NCBI GenBank assembly: GCA_015523575.1
Contig: WAJZ01000052.1
Location: 1 to 5,921, forward strand
Reading direction: 5' to 3'
Length of the DNA: 5,921 nt
Source of the DNA: Candidatus Hestiella acidicharens
GTDB lineage: Archaea; Thermoproteota; Thermoprotei_A; Sulfolobales; Acidilobaceae
Shown: piece by piece, positions 1-5,921 of the stretch
Position numbering within the stretch: the first letter of the stretch is position 1
Layout: the number at the start of each line of letters is the position of its first letter
Translations under genes and position numbers: made by a program
The notes under the pieces: model-generated
Database searches by the model: none
What the model was told of the DNA's origin: nothing
Seen by the model: the letters and a program-made list of their open reading frames with translations, nothing else

Positions 1-850
1 CCTCTCCTATGGAATTTATACTAGATGCTACTACTGGAATCCCATAGGACATTGCCTCAATTATAGTTAGGGCATACGCATCATACCTAGTTGGAAGCAA
101 AAGTATATCAGAGGCAGGAAATATCTTACCATAGAGCTCGGAGTCAAGTGGATTGCTGTAATAAATGATCCTCCTATTGCTCATAACAGCTTTCCTTATC
201 GATGGGGGTAGCACGCCAATATATATAAGCTTTATCTCATTAAAGTCCTTAGCTAGTTTTGAGAATACCTTCAAGACTATGTCTCCACCTTTCCTATAAA
301 AATCCCTTCCAATAAATAGTATGTTAATGCCATTATGTTCTATGCGCTCTTTCTTCACATCTATTGGCGGGGGGATTACCTTAACCTTAGATTGATCAAC
401 TCCATCATCCACAAAACCTTTTTTAGCCCAGTTGGACCAAGTGATTATTGCCTTACACGGAGATGAATTGAGATAATAGACTAGGAACTCCTTTGCAGCT
501 TTATATGTGAAGTTTGAACTACCATAATATTGTTTAAGGAATTGGCTTGGGCTTTCGTCATTTTCGTGAACCCATGGTCTGCTGTATAGGTAAAAATTCC
601 AGAAAAAAGAATGTATTAACTTTTCATCCTTTGGCCTTGGTTGCGAGAAACCTTTTAAAACAAGGGTCTTTATGACTTTAAAGAAGTTTTTTGCATTGAA
701 CTCGTAATGCGAAACGTTATTTATTATACCAGTTAAACCATTAAAAATGGAATATACAATACCTGGTGGTGGGTGCTTATACCTTAGATACGACCCTCTC
801 CTTAGCTTCTTAGTCCTTTTATCGATCTCAGATACTATCATTACCTTCAT
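1..850 (-). CDS. GT-B glycosyltransferase, family GT4 type (C-terminus beyond window)
   Basis: Probable cytoplasmic or membrane-associated sugar transferase using a nucleotide-activated donor. The ATG at 850 opens a frame of 283 codons that runs off the left edge, so the C-terminus is missing. The start MKVMIVSE is typical of the N-terminal Rossmann domain of GT4 enzymes, and no other in-frame start lies between it and the preceding gene. The donor-binding domain begins near residue 175 (INILFIGRDFYRKGG), where R182 and K187 occupy the places of the usual phosphate-contacting Arg/Lys. LLPTRYDAYALTIIEAMSYG (251-270) is the EX7E motif region, here with Asp257 in place of the first Glu and Glu265 as the second. 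It lies 12 nt after the agl3 stop and is probably co-transcribed with it, suggesting a role in the sulfated N-glycan or another surface glycan. A weak AGGGT overlaps the agl3 stop codon. Acceptor and donor are unknown. The GT4 call is firm, the glycan role is inferred. Confidence 0.88.
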   Translation of the reverse strand, partial: MKVMIVSEIDKRTKKLRRGSYLRYKHPPPGIVYSIFNGLTGIINNVSHYEFNAKNFFKVIKTLVLKGFSQPRPKDEKLIHSFFWNFYLYSRPWVHENDESPSQFLKQYYGSSNFTYKAAKEFLVYYLNSSPCKAIITWSNWAKKGFVDDGVDQSKVKVIPPPIDVKKERIEHNGINILFIGRDFYRKGGDIVLKVFSKLAKDFNEIKLIYIGVLPPSIRKAVMSNRRIIYYSNPLDSELYGKIFPASDILLLPTRYDAYALTIIEAMSYGIPVVASSINSIGE

Positions 851-862
851 TTCAGCTTAACC

Positions 863-2131
863 CTAATCTGCAACATTATAGCGCTTCATAATTTCCTCCC
901 TGCTCAACACCCTCATGTATTCTTTAGATATAGGGAAAAGCTCAGACCTAAACTCGTTAGAGCTCTTCCACCTTACCGTCGGGTATATAAGCTCTTTCAT
1001 CTTAGCAGCCCTATCCTTGTATTTCAAAACGACCTCGAATATCTCCCTTATTGTATCCCTTATATCTTTTTTCCTATAAAATCCTAGGGAGGGAAGTATT
1101 TTATGCTCAACGTTATAGTAGTGCTCTTCTGCTTCTACCCTAGGATTTTCTATCCTCCTGAACGATGGGTTTATTCCATATTCGTTTGCTATCTCTGCTA
1201 CGATTTCGGCTAGTTGTAGTGTATTATATATTTCATCAAGCTGATTAACTATTCTATACTCCCCTTCTCTGGGCGGATTTTCTAGCAGTAATGTTAAGGC
1301 ATTAATGCTGTCATATAGAGACAAGAAGCCCCTGGTTTGTTTTCCTATCCCATAGATGAGCAATTCATTTAACAAAACAGACTGGACAACGTATTTATTA
1401 ATAACCGTTCCCCAATTGGAATCGAAATCAAACCTAGTTGCAAGGGCATCATCAATAATCTCATCTACCTTAACGCCGTAAACAACACCCTGCATCACAT
1501 CAGTAGCCCTAATATTATACAATTTGTTGGCAAGCAACAAATTGTACGTATCAAATATCTTAGTTAAATGGTAATAGCTCTGACCGAATCTAGGGAACAT
1601 TACCTTTGCTTTCCTTCCATGAAGCTCTATTTCTATGTCACCCTCAGTAATATCAATACCAGGAGTACCGTACTCTCCAAGGGTTCCCATTTTTAATAGA
1701 TGAGCACCAGGAGAATGCCTAGATATAGAAAACATTATGTTTATGTTTGCAACAACGTTGTTAACCTCTGTATACAACACATGCTCCTGGTCTACCATGC
1801 TAAAAGGAGCACTCCTTTGCTGGGCTAGGTGCACTACAGCTTCTGGCTTATACTTTGATATTATTTCATCTACTTGCTCCGGATCCCTGGCGTCACACGG
1901 CTCAAATACCAAATTTTCTTTGTTGAAAAATTCTTTATAGTAATGCAACCTTTCTGCCATAGATTTTATGGGGATAAGGGAATCAGATTTTACAGATTTC
2001 ACCAAACTCCTCGTAGAAAAATTATCAACCAATACTATAGGTTCATTATATCTAACACCTAGGTGCAAAGCTAATGCCCAACCTATGTACCCGTCGGCAC
2101 CAAATATCATAATTGGCCCTTTCATGTTCAC
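863..2131 (-). CDS. agl3: UDP-sulfoquinovose synthase, Agl3/SQD1 family
   Basis: Short-chain dehydrogenase-like enzyme that converts UDP-glucose and sulfite to UDP-sulfoquinovose with bound NAD. In Sulfolobus acidocaldarius Agl3 supplies sulfoquinovose for the S-layer N-glycan. The 422-residue product has the NAD-binding loop GADGYIG (11-17) in an N-terminal Rossmann fold and a conserved VVHLAQQRSAP strand-loop (99-109). The catalytic set is Thr150 in KMGTLGEYG, Tyr187 and Lys191 in SYYHLTK. The Thr-to-Tyr spacing of 37 equals that of plant SQD1 (Thr145, Tyr182). DVMQGVVYG (211-219) and GFLSLYDSINAL (268-279) are typical of the C-terminal substrate-binding part. The start is either GTG at 2131, which fits a leaderless message, or ATG at 2125 two codons on, which has AGGTG at 5-nt spacing. 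The gene leads a probable operon with the glycosyltransferase downstream. No damage is visible. Archaeal sulfolipid synthesis would be an alternative use of the same product. Confidence 0.93.
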   Translation of the reverse strand: MNMKGPIMIFGADGYIGWALALHLGVRYNEPIVLVDNFSTRSLVKSVKSDSLIPIKSMAERLHYYKEFFNKENLVFEPCDARDPEQVDEIISKYKPEAVVHLAQQRSAPFSMVDQEHVLYTEVNNVVANINIMFSISRHSPGAHLLKMGTLGEYGTPGIDITEGDIEIELHGRKAKVMFPRFGQSYYHLTKIFDTYNLLLANKLYNIRATDVMQGVVYGVKVDEIIDDALATRFDFDSNWGTVINKYVVQSVLLNELLIYGIGKQTRGFLSLYDSINALTLLLENPPREGEYRIVNQLDEIYNTLQLAEIVAEIANEYGINPSFRRIENPRVEAEEHYYNVEHKILPSLGFYRKKDIRDTIREIFEVVLKYKDRAAKMKELIYPTVRWKSSNEFRSELFPISKEYMRVLSREEIMKRYNVAD

Positions 2132-2135
2132 ACCT
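2131..2135 (-). promoter_or_regulatory. Possible Shine-Dalgarno AGGTG for the internal ATG of agl3
   Basis: On the minus strand AGGTG is followed by 5 nt and then ATG at 2125. It would support starting agl3 at that ATG. It overlaps the alternative GTG start at 2131, so the two readings compete: SD-led initiation at ATG or leaderless initiation at GTG. Confidence 0.4.
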
Positions 2136-2153
2136 ATGGATGTTGTGATACGA

Positions 2154-2163
2154 TAAAATTAAA
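2154..2163 (-). promoter_or_regulatory. TATA-like box of the agl3 promoter
   Basis: TTTAATTTTA on the minus strand begins 32 nt before the GTG at 2131. Archaeal TATA boxes centre about 25-28 nt before the transcription start, which would place initiation at or within a few nt of the GTG. This is almost the same spacing as at lysS (33 nt). It indicates that agl3 can be transcribed independently of the membrane-protein/regulator pair. No convincing purine-rich BRE is visible. Confidence 0.6.
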
Positions 2164-2181
2164 TAACTTGGGTACACAAAG

Positions 2182-2200
2182 TATAGACGCAACGTCTATA
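2182..2200. repeat. Perfect 8-3-8 inverted repeat, candidate operator upstream of agl3
   Basis: The plus strand reads TATAGACG-CAA-CGTCTATA; the arms are exact reverse complements. It begins 4 nt after the stop codon of the winged-helix gene (counted along the minus strand) and ends about 18 nt before the agl3 TATA-like box. The symmetry suits a homodimeric winged-helix protein. The alternative is a short hairpin in the RNA ending the regulator transcript, but only CTTTG follows it on the minus strand and no T-tract, so the operator reading is somewhat preferred. Binding by the neighbouring regulator is inference. Confidence 0.6.
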
Positions 2201-2203
2201 TTC

Positions 2204-2497
2204 CTATAATGAGAGGCCAAAACCCTTCAAAAAGGACTCAATTTTCTTTATTTCCTTTATGAACACCTTCCCCTTTTCTGTTAATACAAAAAATCTGGAA
2301 TCATTATCTTTTACTTCTTCTATGAAACCCCTGGTCTTTAATTCATCAATATACTTCACTAACCTATCATAAGGCAGGTTTGCACTATACATTATCTTAG
2401 TTAAACGTGCATTCTCCTCTTTTTCTATTGACTCAAGTATGTCTAAGTAGATCTTCACCCTTGACCTGTTCCTCTTTCTTTCACCCAATATGACCAC
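2204..2497 (-). CDS. Small winged-helix DNA-binding regulator (HTH_45-like)
   Basis: A 97-residue, basic, probably dimeric archaeal transcription regulator. After a basic N-terminus (GERKRNRSR, 5-13) comes helix 1 (about 15-27), then the helix-turn-helix with TKIMYSANLPYDRLVKYIDELKTRG (33-57), in which residues 41-54 are the likely recognition helix. A wing follows (58-73, FIEEV...RFFVLTEKG), then a C-terminal helix (77-92) that could serve dimerisation. This layout, including NLPYDRLVKYIDEL and LTEKGK, is that of the HTH_45 winged helices common in crenarchaea. It overlaps the end of the upstream membrane-protein gene by 17 nt if GTG at 2497 is the start. TTG at 2488 is an alternative with GGAG at 8-nt spacing, giving 94 residues and an 8-nt overlap; I give the longer frame. 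No ligand domain is present, so a signal may come from the membrane partner. Likely targets are its own promoter and agl3, by position only. Confidence 0.85.
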   Translation of the reverse strand: MVILGERKRNRSRVKIYLDILESIEKEENARLTKIMYSANLPYDRLVKYIDELKTRGFIEEVKDNDSRFFVLTEKGKVFIKEIKKIESFLKGFGLSL

Positions 2498-3125
2498 TCC
2501 TTACTAAAAAGATTAAGAGCATGAGAAATCCAACAAACTGTACTGTATTCGATATGACGTAATAATACTCGGAGAAGGCCAAGGATGAAAATAGGAAGCC
2601 TATGTGGGAAATCAGCATTAGCGAAAAGGATATTAACACTAACAGGGAAAAGGTCTTCTTATCCCTACTGTGAACTAGGAAGCCTAGAAACACAATAAAT
2701 GCCAAGAAGAAGATAATTATAAGCTGTGATGCATCAAATATAAGTGTTCTTAGAAGGAAATACTGCTTCTTCTTAAATAAGACGTATGCCAGGGGTAATG
2801 CAAGGCTCTCTTTTGGCCAATATGTTTCTTTCGAGTAGCCTATCGCTATAATTGCGTATGATATGAGTTGCAATACCAAATAAAACACCGAAGACGTATA
2901 TGATAGCCTATAGTCGTCTGGAAACTTAAACAGGTTGAAAGCAAAGAGGAGCATTAATACTCCTTGCATGAGGAGGCCTATGCCGAGTAACGCGAATCCC
3001 ATACTTATGTAATTTAATACCGTTTCTTGAATTAACCTATTATATTTAAAGGAAACATAGCTAACAGAAAAGCCAATAATAGCGCTAACTACGTCTAGTA
3101 TCGCATTTAAGTTCAGGTATACCAA
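2481..3125 (-). CDS. Multi-pass membrane protein, putative sensor partner of the winged-helix regulator
   Basis: I do not recognise a characterised family. The 214-residue product is strongly hydrophobic, with about six membrane segments at roughly 6-26, 37-63, 77-97, 127-151, 159-182 and 188-208, and a possible short seventh near 107-117. Loops are small: FKYNRLIQET (26-35), a KFPDDYR loop (67-73), KETYWPKE (99-106), FKKKQ (117-121) and HSRDKK (152-157). There is no signal peptide, enzyme motif or soluble domain. The start is TTG at 3125: an in-frame TAG lies 13 codons upstream and no ATG or GTG occurs between. AAGGT and AGGA in the short leader could act as ribosome sites. Its end overlaps the start of the winged-helix gene, so the two are co-translated. 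Membrane proteins paired with small archaeal HTH proteins are recurrent, which suggests signal transfer or sequestration of the regulator. That role is inference, and a transporter-like role is not excluded. Confidence 0.75.
   Translation of the reverse strand: MVYLNLNAILDVVSAIIGFSVSYVSFKYNRLIQETVLNYISMGFALLGIGLLMQGVLMLLFAFNLFKFPDDYRLSYTSSVFYLVLQLISYAIIAIGYSKETYWPKESLALPLAYVLFKKKQYFLLRTLIFDASQLIIIFFLAFIVFLGFLVHSRDKKTFSLLVLISFSLMLISHIGFLFSSLAFSEYYYVISNTVQFVGFLMLLIFLVRSGHIG
2497..2500 (-). promoter_or_regulatory. Shine-Dalgarno GGAG inside the upstream gene
   Basis: GGAG on the minus strand sits 8 nt before TTG at 2488 but directly overlaps the GTG at 2497, which therefore has no usable SD. 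It favours TTG 2488 as the regulator start and points to translational coupling with the membrane-protein gene, in whose 3' end it lies. Confidence 0.5.
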
Positions 3126-3165
3126 TGGTATTCCTGTACCTTGGCTTATTATTGCCGTTCCCCTC

Positions 3166-3175
3166 TATAATTAAA
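3166..3175 (-). promoter_or_regulatory. TATA-like box of the membrane-protein/regulator operon
   Basis: TTTAATTATA on the minus strand begins 50 nt before the TTG start at 3125, predicting a leader of about 20 nt that contains AAGGT and AGGA. Unlike lysS and agl3 this unit would not be leaderless, which fits the weak TTG start needing a ribosome site. The sequence TATAGAGG overlapping and following the box (3162-3169) matches one arm of the palindrome upstream of agl3 at 7 of 8 positions. Confidence 0.45.
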
Positions 3176-3222
3176 CTTCTAAGGTATAATAAACGCTAAT
3201 GCCATTCCTAACAATACTTCCA

Positions 3223-3254
3223 TTAATGAAAAACATCAATATTTTTATCATTAA
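3223..3254 (-). terminator. AT-rich bulged hairpin after lysS, possible terminator
   Basis: Arms TTAATGAAAAA (plus strand, 3223-3233) and TTTTTATCATTAA (3242-3254) pair over 11 bp with one bulged A at 3247 and a loop of about 9 nt. It starts 4 nt after the lysS stop codon. On the minus strand a run of five T (3233-3229) lies within it, which could serve as an archaeal U-tract termination site independent of the fold. The stem has only one G-C pair and would be unstable at high temperature, so the T-run is the more credible part. Confidence 0.4.
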
Positions 3255-3258
3255 ATTT

Positions 3259-4758
3259 TCATGAATCCTTTTCGGTTAGCTTAGAACTTATCATTGGGAA
3301 TGGAATAACCTCTTTTATACTGTAATCTCCTGTAAACAGCATAACTAGTCTATCTACACCAACACCAAGCCCACCAGTCGGTGGCATCGCATAGCCGAGG
3401 GCCTTTACGAAGTCAAAGTCGTAGGGGTGGGCTTCCTCGTCGCCTTTTTTCATCATCTCTACCTCCGCTTTAAATAACCTATCTTGTAAGAGAGGATCGT
3501 TTAGCTCTGTATATGCATTAGCAAGTTCCATCCCACCTATGTAGAGCTCAAACCTCTCTACATAGCCCTTCTTCGTTCTGTGAGGTTTGCAAAGAGGGGT
3601 TGTCTCTATAGGGTAGTCTAAGACGAACGTAGGCTCAACTATGTTGTCTGCTACCAACTTATCAAACAACTTTTCTATCATTAACCCTCTTAGATATAGG
3701 TTGCCTCTAGGCTTTTGCCCTATTTCATCAAGTATCCTTTTCAATTCATCGTCACTCATCTTCTCTACATCTTTTCCAAGAACATGGGAAAGGGAGTCTA
3801 TCATTGAAACCTTTTTGAACGGCGCCTCAAAGTCTATCTCGTATTCTTTTCCATTTATTAACTTTTTTATCCTCATATCATCTAACACCGCCTTTGCAAC
3901 TTTCTTTATCAGGTCTTCAGTTAGCTTCATGATGTCGTTATAATCTGCGTATGCCCAGTATAGCTCTAACATTGTAAACTCAGGGTTATGGGTAGCGTCT
4001 ATATCTTCGTTCCTAAAAACCTTACCTATCTCAAAGACCTTGTTAAAACCTCCAATAATGTACCTTTTTAGGTAAAGCTCTAACGATATTCTAAGGTACC
4101 AATCCTCATCCAAGGCATTGATGTGAGTTTTGAAAGGTTTTGCCAATGCACCACCATATACAGGTTGCAATATTGGCGTTTCGACTTCTACAAACCCTTT
4201 TTCATATAAATAAGACCTTATCTCCTTTATTATGTTAAACCTCTTAAGCATTGCATGTCTTGCTGCCTTGTTATATAAAAAGTCTACGTACCTATGAGCA
4301 TATCTGAATTCTGCTGTAAGCTTGGACCAGTCAGGAGGTTCCAAGAGGGCCTTCGATAGCAATTGGTATTCTTTTACCCTTAGTGTTAGTTCTCCCTTAA
4401 GGGTATAAAATAGATCGCCTTTTACACCTATTATATCTCCCCTCCCAATTACGCGTAAGAACTCATCATATTTCTTACCAAGCTCATTTACCCTTGCATA
4501 TACCTGAAGCCTTTCCCCCTCATCAAAAATATCGACAAATGCTGCCTTTCCATGCCTTCTTATATTCGCAACCCTACCCACGGTCGATATATCAAAAACG
4601 AAGGGATCGTGGCTCTTACTCTGTAGCTTTTTCGCTAATTCCTTTATCTCTGCAATAGAATGAGAGTAATTGAACTTATGAGGGTAGGGATTTATGCCTC
4701 TTTCTACAAGCTCCCTTAATACCTTTAGCCTCTCTTCATCCCACTTCAATACTTGCAC
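3259..4758 (-). CDS. lysS: Lysyl-tRNA synthetase, class II
   Basis: Cytosolic enzyme that attaches lysine to tRNA-Lys using ATP. The 499 residues match the length of bacterial and crenarchaeal class II LysRS (E. coli about 505). The N-terminal OB-fold that contacts the anticodon spans about 53-135 ([20 protein letters not shown]). The catalytic core shows motif 1 ([10 protein letters not shown], 188-197), motif 2 ([19 protein letters not shown], 247-265), the lysine-site strand [15 protein letters not shown] (408-422) and motif 3 ([13 protein letters not shown], 463-475). All expected motif residues are present, including the motif 2 and motif 3 arginines. The start is GTG at 4758, because an in-frame TAG stands immediately before it and a TATA-like box lies 33 nt upstream, which fits a leaderless message. 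A TTG three codons on is a less likely alternative. It is a single-gene unit between the KaiC-like gene and the membrane-protein pair. Confidence 0.97.
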   Translation of the reverse strand: MQVLKWDEERLKVLRELVERGINPYPHKFNYSHSIAEIKELAKKLQSKSHDPFVFDISTVGRVANIRRHGKAAFVDIFDEGERLQVYARVNELGKKYDEFLRVIGRGDIIGVKGDLFYTLKGELTLRVKEYQLLSKALLEPPDWSKLTAEFRYAHRYVDFLYNKAARHAMLKRFNIIKEIRSYLYEKGFVEVETPILQPVYGGALAKPFKTHINALDEDWYLRISLELYLKRYIIGGFNKVFEIGKVFRNEDIDATHNPEFTMLELYWAYADYNDIMKLTEDLIKKVAKAVLDDMRIKKLINGKEYEIDFEAPFKKVSMIDSLSHVLGKDVEKMSDDELKRILDEIGQKPRGNLYLRGLMIEKLFDKLVADNIVEPTFVLDYPIETTPLCKPHRTKKGYVERFELYIGGMELANAYTELNDPLLQDRLFKAEVEMMKKGDEEAHPYDFDFVKALGYAMPPTGGLGVGVDRLVMLFTGDYSIKEVIPFPMISSKLTEKDS

Positions 4759-4783
4759 CTAATATTCAGGAATAATACTTTAA

Positions 4784-4791
4784 GATTTAAA
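4784..4791 (-). promoter_or_regulatory. TATA-like box of the lysS promoter
   Basis: TTTAAATC on the minus strand begins 33 nt before the lysS GTG. Transcription is then expected within a few nt of the start codon, so the message would be leaderless; no Shine-Dalgarno sequence is present to argue otherwise. It lies in the 65-nt gap after the KaiC-like gene. Confidence 0.6.
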
Positions 4792-4806
4792 TGTTACCAA
4801 GGATCT

Positions 4807-4815
4807 AAAAAAGAA
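4807..4815 (-). terminator. U-rich termination site after the KaiC-like gene
   Basis: The minus strand reads TTCTTTTTT beginning 9 nt after the stop codon at 4824. Archaeal transcription commonly ends at such U-tracts without a hairpin. No stem is seen before it. Its position between the stop codon and the lysS TATA-like box supports separate transcription units. Confidence 0.5.
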
Positions 4816-4823
4816 CCATTATG

Positions 4824-5921
4824 TTATTGCGCTAATGATTCGCTTATAAAAAGTTCGCAAGGTTCAAACTCTTTTCTATCCATGATAAATCTCTTCCCTA
4901 CTACAAGCTTTCCTCTTAACCTTATAGGCATGAACAAGAGGGCCCCACCAACATAAGAAGTGGCGTACATAACATTATCATATTCTGTGTTTAGCGGTAA
5001 TGTATAGTAATCCTTTACTAATCCAGACATTATGTAAAGGGTTGTTACGTTATTGCTATACCTCCTAATGATAGAGTTTAACTCTAATTGTTTATATATT
5101 TCAACATCGGCAATCATCTCCAAGAGTATATCCAAGCCAATGTTAACTACAAAAAGTGGCTTTTCCTTTTCTTCGATTTTATTTGCGTGGTCAAAATAAT
5201 CTACTATCGAATTCATATTTGGATCAATACCATCGAATATGTAATTCTCTAGGAGCTTATCTACAGCTCCTTTTTCAACTGGCATCCTATGCAAACAAGA
5301 ACTTATTTGATATCTCAGCTGATCTATCATGAAGTCTATAGATCTAACAATTACCTTCCTGTTTCCATGCATAAGTTTTGGGTTATTCATCAATACTGCA
5401 TAAATTAGATATGTAGCAAGGGTATAGCTATCTATTTTTGGGTTAGATATTATAAGGTTTTGGCTGCCGTATAAAATCTGCATCCTCTCATTACCAAAAG
5501 AGAGCGAGAAATACTTGAAGCTCTTCCTTGGCTTGTGCTTTGGAGGGGATAAAAAGGTCACTCCGCCTTTGTTAGTTATCAAAAAGGGTAGGTTGCTACT
5601 AGTAATGCTAGCCCCCCTAAACTTCCTTATTTCAAGCAACCTAACAATTTTTCCCTTAATGTTGATCAATTTTAAGAAAAGCACCACGTCTGCTAGGAAC
5701 TCTTCTATGCCAAAGCCTATACCATTAAATCCATAAGGAACTTCTTCTATTAAAATGAGGGAAACATTCTTTAGCTTAGACAACCTATAAATGAAGTTAT
5801 GGAACAATTCCCTTATATTTGACTTCTCGCCTATTATCTGAAGGAGAGAGGTTATGCTATCAAACACCACATTCTTTATGTTATGTCTCTCAACAAGCTC
5901 TAATACTTCGCCCAAGAAATC
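4824..5921 (-). CDS. KaiC-like (RadA/RecA-superfamily) ATPase, two domains, N-terminus beyond window
   Basis: The frame is open to the right edge, so 365 residues are visible and the Walker A loop of the first domain is off-window. The TTG at 5915 is probably internal. The visible part starts just before Walker B (NVVFDSITSLL, Asp at residue 21) and continues with the KaiC-type sequence LILIEEVPYGF...IEEFLADVVLFLKL, then EIRKFRGASI and PFLITNKGGVTFL. After residue 130 a second region follows the same order: YGSQNLIISNPKIDSYT (151-167) in the P-loop place, KVIVRSIDFMIDQL (189-202), LFVVNIGLDILLE (257-269) in the Walker B place, and LLFMPIRLRGKLVV near the end. In this second domain the P-loop Gly-Lys-Thr and the Walker B Asp are lost, so it probably cannot hydrolyse ATP. 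Archaeal KaiC-like proteins act in signalling or in DNA repair (RadA paralogues); which applies here is unknown. Nothing ties it functionally to lysS. Confidence 0.85.
   Translation of the reverse strand, partial: DFLGEVLELVERHNIKNVVFDSITSLLQIIGEKSNIRELFHNFIYRLSKLKNVSLILIEEVPYGFNGIGFGIEEFLADVVLFLKLINIKGKIVRLLEIRKFRGASITSSNLPFLITNKGGVTFLSPPKHKPRKSFKYFSLSFGNERMQILYGSQNLIISNPKIDSYTLATYLIYAVLMNNPKLMHGNRKVIVRSIDFMIDQLRYQISSCLHRMPVEKGAVDKLLENYIFDGIDPNMNSIVDYFDHANKIEEKEKPLFVVNIGLDILLEMIADVEIYKQLELNSIIRRYSNNVTTLYIMSGLVKDYYTLPLNTEYDNVMYATSYVGGALLFMPIRLRGKLVVGKRFIMDRKEFEPCELFISESLAQ

Noticed and set aside
1737..2156. Three overlapping plus-strand open frames of 62-67 codons opposite the 5' half of agl3.
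   Set aside because: They are antisense to the NAD-binding domain of agl3, overlap one another in different frames and show no recognisable protein features.
2182..2200. Reading the palindrome as a recombination or insertion-sequence end.
   Set aside because: No transposase, target duplication or second copy is present in the window, and its place between a stop codon and a promoter is better explained by regulation.
3126..3163. Extension of the membrane-protein frame upstream of TTG 3125 (13 more codons to an in-frame TAG).
   Set aside because: There is no ATG, GTG or TTG in the extension, so TTG 3125 is the earliest usable start.
3171..3251. A 26-codon minus-strand ATG frame (MIKILMFF...) in the gap between lysS and the membrane-protein gene.
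   Set aside because: It is very short, runs through the hairpin and ends inside the TATA-like box, and has no ribosome site. AT-rich spacer gives such frames by chance.
3641..3943. A 100-codon open frame on the plus strand inside lysS.
   Set aside because: It is fully antisense to well-conserved lysS coding sequence, its product is low-complexity Ser/Phe/Ile-rich as expected from an opposite-strand shadow, and no promoter or ribosome site precedes it.
4753..4956. A 67-codon plus-strand frame spanning the lysS promoter and the end of the KaiC-like gene.
   Set aside because: It crosses a promoter, a terminator and antisense coding sequence, and its product has no recognisable features.
5515..5736. 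A 73-codon plus-strand frame opposite the KaiC-like gene.
   Set aside because: It lies opposite the conserved KaiC segment (RKFRGAS to the FGIEEF region) and is best explained as a shadow of that gene.

Overview
The window looks like a stretch of an AT-rich, hyperthermophile-type archaeal chromosome, most probably from the Thermoproteota (Crenarchaeota), with Sulfolobales or a relative as first guess. The reasons are a class II lysyl-tRNA synthetase (most euryarchaea use class I), a UDP-sulfoquinovose synthase of the Agl3/SQD1 type next to a glycosyltransferase, a KaiC/RadA-superfamily ATPase, a small archaeal winged-helix regulator, archaeal TATA-like boxes about 32 nt upstream of GTG starts, and heavy use of AGG/AGA and ATA codons. 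The exact genus cannot be read from this window.

All six genes lie on the minus strand, so transcription runs from right to left. From the right edge: (i) a KaiC-like ATPase with its N-terminus outside the window (4824-5921), ending at a U-rich termination site; (ii) lysS with its own promoter (3259-4758), followed by an AT-rich bulged hairpin; (iii) a translationally coupled pair, a multi-pass membrane protein (2481-3125) overlapping a winged-helix DNA-binding protein (2204-2497); (iv) a 72-nt gap holding a perfect 8-3-8 palindrome and a TATA-like box; (v) agl3 (863-2131), and 12 nt further on a GT4 glycosyltransferase whose C-terminus is outside the window (1-850).

How they fit together: agl3 and the glycosyltransferase probably form a small operon for making and transferring sugars of the sulfated surface N-glycan. 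The membrane protein plus winged-helix pair looks like a sensor and regulator, and the palindrome just upstream of the agl3 promoter is a plausible operator. Together these suggest, without proving, membrane-signalled control of surface glycosylation. lysS and the KaiC-like gene appear to be independent units. No RNA gene, CRISPR array, insertion sequence or other mobile element was seen. The longest gene-free stretch is 133 nt (3126-3258).
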